The notes below the pieces were generated by a model, which saw only the letters and a program-made list of their open reading frames with translations, ran no database searches and was not told where the DNA came from. From the NCBI RefSeq assembly GCF_900292075.1, contig NZ_OLMV01000002.1:558001-622000 (forward strand): 64,000 nt of DNA, in the 5' to 3' direction. How positions within the stretch are numbered: position 1 is the stretch's first letter; the number at the start of each line of letters is the position of its first letter. The position numbers and the translations under genes were made by a program. Origin of the DNA: Microbacterium timonense (lineage in GTDB: Bacteria > Actinomycetota > Actinomycetes > Actinomycetales > Microbacteriaceae). This document shows, in pieces, positions 17,581 to 24,676 of the stretch.

Positions 17581-19065
17581 TCAGCGGACGGTGATGATCA
17601 CGCGCTGGTACGCCTTCAGCGGCAGCGGCGCGTCGTCGACCGCCTCGGCGATGACGTGGATCGTGTCGCCCGGTCCAGCGTCGGCGGGCACCGCCACCTC
17701 GGCGTTCGGGCCATCGGTCACGAGCGCGACGTCGCCGAGCGAACCCGCCTCGTGGACCCACCACCGCACGGTCACGGCATCACCGTCGGGATCCGTGGCG
17801 GATGCCGCGAGCGCCAGGCGCTCTCCGGGCGCGGCGTCCCGGTCGATCCCGCCCTCGACGGAGAGACGCGGATGGTGGTTCGCGTCGTCCCAGCCGGCGA
17901 CGGTCCAGCGCAAGCGCGCCGCGAAGTCTCTCTGGGCATCGGCGAACCAGCGCACGACCGAGCCCTCGTCCCCGGCGGGCGTGTCGGACGCCCCGTCGGC
18001 ACGGCCGCGCCCGAAGGCGGCATCCACGAGGGTCCACGTGTCGGCGCCCTCCACGCTCCGACGGTAGCGCCCGCCCCAGCCGCCGTACGACGGGTGCTCG
18101 TGCGCGCGCAGCCCTGGCACGAGCAGGTTCAGCATGTTCGTGCTGTCGCCCTCCGAGATCCACTCCCCCGGCGGCTGCGGGTCCGCCCACACCTTGTAGC
18201 CCTGAGCCCGTAGCTCGTCGGCGGACAGCCCCGAGAGGTGGAAGTAGTCGGTGAGATCGCCCGGGACCATCTGCCGGCCGTCTCCCCACACCCGGTAGAG
18301 CGCACCGAGTGGTCCGACGCCGGTGATGTTCTCCCGCATCCAATCGGCGCCGAGCAGATGCCGGTCCTCGGGACGAACCGTACGGCGGGCCAGATATCCC
18401 CATGCGAGCGTCGCCACCTCGATCACCCGGATGCCCGGCCACACGGGCGCGATGTACTCGTCGTACGTCGCATCCTGCGAGGCGAACTTCGTGATCACCG
18501 CCTTGGCCGACACGCCTGCGTGCACCGCTTCCCAACGGTCGGTGCCTCGGAACCGCTCCTCGATCGACATGAGCGCCCGCGCGACGGTGCTCGGCCCCGC
18601 CCACAGCTGGAGGAAGACGGGGCCAGGCCTCTCGTCCAGCAGCACGTCGGCGATCAGGCGCGACCCGGGCGACTCGACGGAGGTGTCGCCCTCGAAGTCG
18701 ACGTTCCCGTCGCGGATCACCGCCCGCAGGGCGTCGGGCTCGGGATAGCGGGGATCGTGGCAGCGGAGGTTGTCATGCACCTCGGCATACGCGTCGACGG
18801 CGTCGTGAATGAAGCGCTCGCCGGGGGCCCAGCGCCAGGAGGTCTGCGGCTGGTCGTACTCACGCTCCGGGAGGAAGAATGTCGTTCCGCGTCCGTCGCC
18901 ACGCCAGTGGAATCGACTGGAGGCGTACACGAGCCCCTCGACCTCGACCTCGTTGCTGTACAGCAGGAACCGGATCATCGAGTTGAGGTCGTCCAGCTCG
19001 GGGTCGGCCGTCACGATCGTGCGGGGACGAGGGATGGCCGAGACGGCCGCACGGTGGATCGTCAT
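17581..19065 (-). CDS. DUF1593 protein, nucleoside-hydrolase-like
   Basis: A 494-aa protein of the DUF1593 family. The N-terminal domain resembles nucleoside hydrolases; TADPELDDLNSMIRFLLYS (residues ~19-37) keeps the Asp cluster that binds calcium in those enzymes. The C-terminal ~110 residues look like an Ig-like/cadherin-type domain (LALAASATDPDGDAVTVRWW, then IHVIAEAVDD). No clear signal peptide is seen. It is the last gene of the sulfatase-gentisate operon, 4 bp after the sulfatase-modifying enzyme gene. It may cleave an N- or O-glycosidic bond in the operon's substrate, but its reaction is not established. Confidence 0.8.
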   Translation of the reverse strand: MTIHRAAVSAIPRPRTIVTADPELDDLNSMIRFLLYSNEVEVEGLVYASSRFHWRGDGRGTTFFLPEREYDQPQTSWRWAPGERFIHDAVDAYAEVHDNLRCHDPRYPEPDALRAVIRDGNVDFEGDTSVESPGSRLIADVLLDERPGPVFLQLWAGPSTVARALMSIEERFRGTDRWEAVHAGVSAKAVITKFASQDATYDEYIAPVWPGIRVIEVATLAWGYLARRTVRPEDRHLLGADWMRENITGVGPLGALYRVWGDGRQMVPGDLTDYFHLSGLSADELRAQGYKVWADPQPPGEWISEGDSTNMLNLLVPGLRAHEHPSYGGWGGRYRRSVEGADTWTLVDAAFGRGRADGASDTPAGDEGSVVRWFADAQRDFAARLRWTVAGWDDANHHPRLSVEGGIDRDAAPGERLALAASATDPDGDAVTVRWWVHEAGSLGDVALVTDGPNAEVAVPADAGPGDTIHVIAEAVDDAPLPLKAYQRVIITVR

Positions 19066-19069
19066 GGCG

Positions 19070-20083
19070 TCAGCTCCACGTCGTCCGGGCGCCAGCGTCG
19101 CGCGAGCCTTCGGCCGCGACGGTGCGGAACCCCGCGTTGCCCATCGACGAGTCCGGGGTGTTGTGCGAGCGGGCCGAGTTTCGGTACCGGTTGCAGTACG
19201 AGATGTGGCACAGGTAGCTGCCGCCGCGGAGGACTCGACTGCTCCCGCGCTCCGGGCCGCGCGGATCCACAGCCGGCGCCCTGGTGTACGTGCGCGGCGA
19301 ATACCAGTCAGCGCACCATTCCCAGACGTTCCCCACGGGCTGCCAGAGCCCGTATCGGTTGCGGTCGAAGGCCCGCGCGGGGGCGGTCGTGAGGTAGCCG
19401 TCGTCGAGGGTGTTGACCGTCGGGAATTCGCCCTGCCAGATGTTCGCCCGCCAGCCGCCCTCGTCGACATCGTCGTCACCCCACGGGTATGTCGCGCCGT
19501 CGAGACCACCGCGTGCCGCGTACTCCCACTCCGCTTCGGTGGGCAGCCGGCGACCCGCCCAGGTGCAATACGCCTGCGCGTCGTTCCAGCTGACGTGGAC
19601 GACGGGGTGATCACCGAGACCGTCGACCGTCGAGTGGGCCCCACCCGGGTGCGCCCAGTCGGCGCCACGCACTCCGAGCCACCACGGCGTGCCGGCTGCC
19701 GGTCCGATCACGTCCGACGCCGGCGCCTGCACCGCAAGATGGAACACCGCACTGTAGCCGAAGCTCTCCGCCTCCGTTCGATATCCCGTGTCCGAAACGA
19801 ATCTGGCGAAGTCGTCGTTGGTGACCGTGGTCGCGTCGATATCGAAAGCCTCGAGCGCCACGCGGTGCCGCGGGGTCTCGCCGTCGCCGGGGTTCTCATC
19901 GCCCGACGCGTCTCCCATCGTGAACTCGCCCGCCGGGATCGTCGCCTGCTCGACGGTGTGACGGGCGCGCCTCCCCGGCGCGGCGGCACGGGCGGCATCC
20001 ACTGGTCCGATCTGCAGGAACCGAGCACGAGAGGGTGACCCGCACGCGCACGACGGCCCGCAGGCGCCTCGATCATCCTCCAC
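19070..20083 (-). CDS. Formylglycine-generating enzyme (sulfatase-modifying factor)
   Basis: Oxidises the active-site Cys of sulfatases to formylglycine using oxygen and copper. The 337-aa protein has the FGE-sulfatase domain from residue ~45: IPAGEFTMGD, HPVVHVSWNDAQAYCTWAGR (~155), RLPTEAEWEYAARGG, GNVWEWCADW and RVLRGGSYLCHISYCNRYR. The two cysteines of CHISYC match the catalytic copper-binding pair. The GTG start at 20083 has AAGG 7 nt upstream and follows the sulfatase stop by 15 bp. All three sulfatases in this locus carry the Cys-type motif it would need to modify. Confidence 0.93.
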   Translation of the reverse strand: MEDDRGACGPSCACGSPSRARFLQIGPVDAARAAAPGRRARHTVEQATIPAGEFTMGDASGDENPGDGETPRHRVALEAFDIDATTVTNDDFARFVSDTGYRTEAESFGYSAVFHLAVQAPASDVIGPAAGTPWWLGVRGADWAHPGGAHSTVDGLGDHPVVHVSWNDAQAYCTWAGRRLPTEAEWEYAARGGLDGATYPWGDDDVDEGGWRANIWQGEFPTVNTLDDGYLTTAPARAFDRNRYGLWQPVGNVWEWCADWYSPRTYTRAPAVDPRGPERGSSRVLRGGSYLCHISYCNRYRNSARSHNTPDSSMGNAGFRTVAAEGSRDAGARTTWS

Positions 20084-20098
20084 AGCGAACCCTTCCCG

Positions 20099-21592
20099 TC
20101 AGCGCGCGAACACGCGCGTGACGCGTTCCAGGGTCTCCGCGTCGTACGGACCCCAGTCCGGCCGAGGCGTGTCCGGACCGCGGTACGGCTCGTCGCCGTA
20201 GTGCCGCTGGTACTGGGTGAGCTTGGCTGCGAGCGCTGCGCGGATCTCGGCGTACGCCGGATCATCGGCGACATTGCGCACCTCCGCGGGATCCGCCGCG
20301 AGGTCGTACAGCTCCCACTCCGGCTCGAACAGCCGCTCGGAGGCGCCCGGCACACCGAGGCCGGCGCCGTAGTAGTGGATGAGCTTGTATTCGGCGGTGC
20401 GGATCCCGTAGTGCGCCGGCGCCGCATGGATGGGGTCGTCGTGCTCCCAGTAGCGGTAGTAGGCGGCATCCGGCCAGTCCTCGACCCGCTCGCCGCGCAG
20501 CAGCGGCAGGAAGCTGCGCCCTTGCGAGGTGGGAAGCTCCTCCCCCGCGTCGATCCCGCAGGCATCGAGGAAGGTCGCCGCGAAGTCGACGTTGGTGATG
20601 ATGGCCTCGCACCTGCTGCCCGCTTCGACCGCCGCGGGCCACTGGATGAGCATCGGCATCTGCAACGACTGGTCGAACATCAGCCGCTTGTCGAACCATC
20701 CGTGATCGCCGAGGAAGAATCCCTGATCGGACGTGTAGACGACGAGGGTGTTCTCGGCGAGCCCCTTCTCCTCCAACCGGTCCAGCAGCCGGCCGACGTT
20801 GTCGTCGATCGACTGGACGCACTGGAGGTAGTCGCGCATGTAGATCTGGTACTTCCAACGCATGCGCGCTTCACGGTTCTCCGGACCGCGGAGATGCTCC
20901 GGGATGTCCTGCTTGAGGTCGTCGGCGCCCATGTCGTCGGCGATCGTCATGCGCACGCCGCGGACGGCCCTGCTGCGGCTCTCGTTGTCATCGAAGAACG
21001 TCTCCGGCTCCGGGATCGCGCCGTCCGCGTACAGGTGCCGGTGCTTCTCGTCAGGGACCCACGGGCGATGCGGCGCCTTGTGGTGCACCATCATGCAGAA
21101 CGGCTCGTCGTCCCCGAGGCCGTCGAGCCAGTCCAGGGACAGATCGGTGACGATGTCGGTCGCGTAGCCGGGCACCGTATGGGTGCCGCGCTCGTCGATC
21201 ATCGCGGGATCCACGTAGTCGCCCTGTCCGGGGAAGATCTTCCACGTGTCGAAGCCGCGAGGCAGGGCCTGCCCGTGCTCGCCCAGGTGCCACTTGCCGA
21301 ACATGGCCGTGCGATAGCCGGCGCGCTGCAGAACCTCGGGGAACGTCGGGACGCGGTAGTCCATCTCCGTCCAGATCGACGACACGCCGTTCACATGCGA
21401 GTACGTCCCCGTGAGGATCGAGGCGCGGGACGGGCTGCAGATGGAGTTGGTGCAGAAGACAGCGTCCATCCGCACGCCATTGTGCGCGATGCGGTCCAGG
21501 TGCGGAGTCGAGTTCACGCGACTGCCGTAGGCCGAGATGGCGTGGGCCGCATGGTCGTCGGACAGGATGAAGACGATGTTCGTGCGGGACAT
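20099..21592 (-). CDS. Type I sulfatase (Cys-type, FGE-dependent)
   Basis: A 497-aa arylsulfatase-superfamily enzyme hydrolysing sulfate esters. The N-terminal metal site is NIVFILSDDHAAHA (residues ~5-18). The formylglycine motif ICSPSRASILTG has its Cys at ~52. GKWHLGEHG lies near 99 and the C-terminal metal site TSDQGFFLGDHGWF near 290. LDACGIDAGEELP and ELYDLAADPAEVRNVADDP are typical of the family. No signal peptide is visible, which suggests cytoplasmic action after import. The ATG has GGAGG upstream; FGE follows directly. The sulfate ester attacked is unknown. Confidence 0.93.
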   Translation of the reverse strand: MSRTNIVFILSDDHAAHAISAYGSRVNSTPHLDRIAHNGVRMDAVFCTNSICSPSRASILTGTYSHVNGVSSIWTEMDYRVPTFPEVLQRAGYRTAMFGKWHLGEHGQALPRGFDTWKIFPGQGDYVDPAMIDERGTHTVPGYATDIVTDLSLDWLDGLGDDEPFCMMVHHKAPHRPWVPDEKHRHLYADGAIPEPETFFDDNESRSRAVRGVRMTIADDMGADDLKQDIPEHLRGPENREARMRWKYQIYMRDYLQCVQSIDDNVGRLLDRLEEKGLAENTLVVYTSDQGFFLGDHGWFDKRLMFDQSLQMPMLIQWPAAVEAGSRCEAIITNVDFAATFLDACGIDAGEELPTSQGRSFLPLLRGERVEDWPDAAYYRYWEHDDPIHAAPAHYGIRTAEYKLIHYYGAGLGVPGASERLFEPEWELYDLAADPAEVRNVADDPAYAEIRAALAAKLTQYQRHYGDEPYRGPDTPRPDWGPYDAETLERVTRVFAR

Positions 21593-21595
21593 GGT

Positions 21596-22198
21596 TCAGC
21601 CTCCGGGGACGGGGGGCAGTTCGATGACGGTGCCCAGAGTGGTGTATCGGGGTCCGGCCAGGCGGCCGAGGGGGCGCAGCAGTTCGGTGTCGATGCGTCC
21701 GTCTCGCATCACCGTCTCGTCGATGTGCCAGCCCACCACGCGTCCGACGACGAAGTCGCCGCCCGTCGGGCTGAACGAGATGGTGCGCTCGTGCACGCAC
21801 TCCATGCTGATCGGCGCACCGGCCAGACGCGGGACCCGAACGAGCTGGGATGGTGTCAGGTCGAGGCCTCGCGCTTCCGCCTCACTGACGTCCGGCGCCA
21901 GCGCTTCCGAACTGGCGTGCACGTCGTCCAGCAGGTCCTGGTGCGCGATGTTGATGACATATTCGCCGTCCCGCTCGATGTTGCGCATGGTGTCCTTCAG
22001 CCCGGTCGGACGGCGGTTGATGGTGAAGCCGAGCATGGCCGGGTGCTGGCTGACCCAGGCGAAGGAGCTGAAGGGGGCGAGGTTGACGGTGTGCGGCGGG
22101 ATGCCGCTGGTGACCCACGCGATCGGGCGCGGAACGACCGAGCCCACCAGCAGGCGATAGGTCGACGCGGGGTCGAGGCTGGACGCATCGATGAACAT
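21596..22198 (-). CDS. Flavin reductase family protein (FMN-binding split barrel)
   Basis: The 200-aa protein has the flavin-reductase-like split-barrel fold: YRLLVGSVVPRPIAWVTS (residues ~14-31), VNLAPFSSFAWVSQHPAML (FMN site, ~38-56), DTMRNIERDGEYVINI and ISMECVHERTI. Such proteins supply FMNH2 or FADH2 to a partner monooxygenase or act as small-molecule reductases. No flavin monooxygenase is in the window, so a ring-hydroxylating partner must lie elsewhere if it exists. It sits between the gentisate-pathway genes and the sulfatase with gaps of 3 and 12 bp, so it belongs to the same operon. Confidence 0.88.
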   Translation of the reverse strand: MFIDASSLDPASTYRLLVGSVVPRPIAWVTSGIPPHTVNLAPFSSFAWVSQHPAMLGFTINRRPTGLKDTMRNIERDGEYVINIAHQDLLDDVHASSEALAPDVSEAEARGLDLTPSQLVRVPRLAGAPISMECVHERTISFSPTGGDFVVGRVVGWHIDETVMRDGRIDTELLRPLGRLAGPRYTTLGTVIELPPVPGG

Positions 22199-22210
22199 GT
22201 CGGAGGCTCC

Positions 22211-22756
22211 TCAGGGAAGGGACGGAAGAAGGGATGCCGCGCGGCGGTGCACCTCGGCGGGCAGGTCGGCCGCTTCCGCCCCGTTGCCGAGATGGAGCGC
22301 GCCGAGCCACACCTCCCGCGCGCGAAGCCAGGCGGTCGCGGAGGCGGGGGCGCTCGATCCGTCCTCCAGCACCACGACGTGAGACCAGGCACGCGCGGGG
22401 AGGTCGCGCCACTCCACGTTCAGATGCACCGCTGCGTGCGCGACGAGGTTGCGCAGCGCCTCCACCGGCAGCGACGCGCCGAAGTGCACCTCCTCCGCGT
22501 GCTGCACCGGCGACTCGTACATCGGGACCCGCCGACCGAGCGCCGCGGCCTCGATCAGCCGGGCGACGGCTCGCGCGTGGTAGCCGACGTGGGCCACGAC
22601 GTGTGCGCGCGACCACCCGGGAACCCGTGAGGGTGCGGCGAAATCCTCGTCGCGCAGCTCGTTGACCTTGCGGGAGAAGAACGCCTGCCCTCGGCGGGCG
22701 AGGAGCAGGTCCGCCGCCAGGACGGGGTCGCTGACGTTGTCGGTGCGGGCGCCCAT
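22211..22756 (-). CDS. Mycothiol-dependent maleylpyruvate isomerase family protein
   Basis: A 181-aa member of the DinB-like MDMPI family, which in actinobacteria isomerises maleylpyruvate to fumarylpyruvate with mycothiol. The first helices carry FSRKVNELRDEDF and VPGWSRAHVVAHVGYHARAV (residues ~45-64), including the metal-binding His region. The usual downstream E-V-x-x-H metal motif reads EVWLG here, so the expected second His is Gly; a His three residues later may substitute. It overlaps the fumarylpyruvate hydrolase stop (TGATG) and lies next to a gentisate dioxygenase gene, which supports the assignment. Confidence 0.82.
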   Translation of the reverse strand: MGARTDNVSDPVLAADLLLARRGQAFFSRKVNELRDEDFAAPSRVPGWSRAHVVAHVGYHARAVARLIEAAALGRRVPMYESPVQHAEEVHFGASLPVEALRNLVAHAAVHLNVEWRDLPARAWSHVVVLEDGSSAPASATAWLRAREVWLGALHLGNGAEAADLPAEVHRRAASLLPSLP

Positions 22757-23595
22757 CAGCGCTCCCGCACGTCCACCCGGTTGCGGAGCATCCCGATACC
22801 GTCGACGCTCGTCTCCACCCGGTCGCCGGCCGTGAGGTAGCGCGCGGGCGTTCGCGCGTGGCCCACTCCGCCCGGCGTCCCCGAGGCGATCACGTCGCCG
22901 GGCTGGAGGGTGACGATCGCCGAGATGTACGACACCAGCTCTGCCGGATCGAACACGAGATCGTCGGTCGCGGCGTCCTGCACCGTCTCCCCGTTCACGG
23001 CGCAGCGGATGCGCGGCCCTGGAGTGAACTCGTCCGGGGTCACGAGGACGGGTCCGAACGGGGCCGTCTCGTCGAAGGTCTTGCCCTGCAGCCACTGGAG
23101 GGTGCGGTTCTGATAGTCCCGCATCGTCACGTCGTTGAGGACGCTGTAGCCGGCGATCGCCGTGGCGGCAGCATCGCGATCCGCATCGCGCACCCGCGAG
23201 CCGATGATGATCGCGAGCTCCGCCTCCCAGTCCACCGCGTCGCCGGCATGGGCAGGCACGCGAATCGGGTCGTACGGGCCGACAAGGGCCTCGGGGTACT
23301 TCGAGAACAGCGTCGGATGCGCGGGGAGGTCTCGCCCCATCTCCGCGATGTGCGACCGATAGTTCAGGCCGACGCAGACGATCTTGCCGGGGCGAGGGAC
23401 GACGGGCGCCCACTGTTCGTCGCTGATCGAATCGAGCGGATGCCGCGTACCGCGCGCGGCGGCGGCTCGATCGCGCCAGTCCGGCTCGGCGAGGAGCGCG
23501 CCGAGGTCTGCCGCACCCTCGATCTCGACGAGCGCGGCGTCCTCGACGAGGACGGCGGCGGTTCCTGTTCCGGTACGCAGTGTCGCGAGCCTCAT
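22756..23595 (-). CDS. Fumarylpyruvate hydrolase (FAH family)
   Basis: Cleaves fumarylpyruvate to fumarate and pyruvate, the last step of the gentisate pathway. The 279-aa protein shows GLNYRSHIAEMG (residues ~80), PTLFSKYPEALVGPYDPI (~95) and the metal-binding Glu pair in DWEAELAIIIGSRV (~122). NDVTMRDYQNRTLQWLQGKT (~149) and ASGTPGGVGHARTP (~235) follow. All are hallmarks of FAH-fold hydrolases. The start is the ATG at 23595, which overlaps the dioxygenase stop (ATGA); a longer in-frame extension exists but lies over that gene. Gene order points to fumarylpyruvate rather than fumarylacetoacetate. Confidence 0.9.
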   Translation of the reverse strand: MRLATLRTGTGTAAVLVEDAALVEIEGAADLGALLAEPDWRDRAAAARGTRHPLDSISDEQWAPVVPRPGKIVCVGLNYRSHIAEMGRDLPAHPTLFSKYPEALVGPYDPIRVPAHAGDAVDWEAELAIIIGSRVRDADRDAAATAIAGYSVLNDVTMRDYQNRTLQWLQGKTFDETAPFGPVLVTPDEFTPGPRIRCAVNGETVQDAATDDLVFDPAELVSYISAIVTLQPGDVIASGTPGGVGHARTPARYLTAGDRVETSVDGIGMLRNRVDVRER

Positions 23596-24676
23596 CGCGG
23601 TTCGTCCCGGCCGGGCACGTAGGTGCGGGCGAACCCGAGGCGCTCGATGACGGGCGCGTCGCTGAAGCGGAAGAGGTCGAAACCCGTCTCGGCGTGCAGC
23701 GACCACGGCACCCAGCTGGGCACCACGAACAGGTCGCCCTTCTCCAGCACGTGCGTCCGACCGCCGAGGACGACCTCGCCCCGACCCTCGAACACCTGCC
23801 AGACCGACGAGCCGACCTCGTGCCTCACCGGCGTCGCAGCTCCCTGGCGCAGCCGGTGGAACTCACAGCGGATCGTCGGCATCACGTCGCCGCCGGTGGT
23901 CGGGTTGGTGTACCGGATCGCGGCGTGACCCTGCTCCACCGTCGCGGGGTAGCCCTCGTCCTCGAGCGCGAGCTGCTCGCGCAGCGCCGCGTCGGTGTGC
24001 TCCCAGCGGTAGGCACTGAGGGGCGAACTGACCTTCTCCTCCAGGCCCGACAGCGGCCGCAGGCCGGGATGCGCCCACAGGCGCTCGGAACGGGAGAAGT
24101 CCGGTGATGCCTCATCGGTGACGCGCTCGGAGCCGAACTCGAAGAACCCGACGTCGGTGTAGTTCGACAGCGGGATGTCGAGACCGTCGATCCATGCCAT
24201 CGGCTCGGGGGTGTCGTTGTGATGACCGTGGAAGTTCCAACCCGGAGTGAGCAGCAGGTCGCCGCGCGACATGCGCACGGGGTCGCCATTGACGACCGTC
24301 CACACACCCTCGCCCTCGACCACGAAACGGAAGGCGTTCTGGCTGTGGCGGTGCTCAGGCGCCGTCTCGTGACCGCCCAGGTACTGGATCGCGCACCACA
24401 GCGTCGGGGTCGCGTACGCCGTTCCCGGAAGGCCGGATTGCGCAGGCCGATCGCGCGCCGCTCCCCGCCGCGGCCGACGGGCACGAGGTCGCCGGATCGC
24501 TTCGCGATGTCGTACAACGTCGCCCAGCGCCACACGTGGGGCACGGCCACCGGTGCCGGCGTGAGGGGCATCAGGTCGTCGCGCTGCGTCCACAGTGGTG
24601 CCAACGACGACGCCTCGAAGTCCGCGTAGAGGCGCTCGAGCTCGGGGGTGTCGGCTCGGCCGTCCATGGTCTGCAT
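23592..24676 (-). pseudogene. Gentisate 1,2-dioxygenase gene with a single-base frameshift
   Basis: The coding region from ATG 24676 (good AAGG site 8 nt upstream) reads ELERLYADFEASSLAPLW and LTPAPVAVPHVWRWATLYDI, the N-terminus of gentisate dioxygenases. It then breaks at GLRNPAF. The remainder resumes one frame over: GTAYATPTLWCAIQYLGG, the HRHSQNAFRFVVEGEG metal site (first cupin), LLTPGWNFHGHHN and a second cupin ending at 23592. Adding one G at 24431-24436 restores a continuous ~361-aa protein. Both halves are well preserved, so either a recent inactivation or a sequencing error is likely. The intact enzyme would open the gentisate ring to maleylpyruvate. Confidence 0.85.

Noticed and set aside
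18238..19392. Open frame antisense to the DUF1593 and FGE genes, and similar antisense frames over the ABC, sulfatase and GH42 genes
   Set aside because: They span two real genes, have no ribosome-binding site and show no family motifs; codon third-position GC bias supports the other strand.
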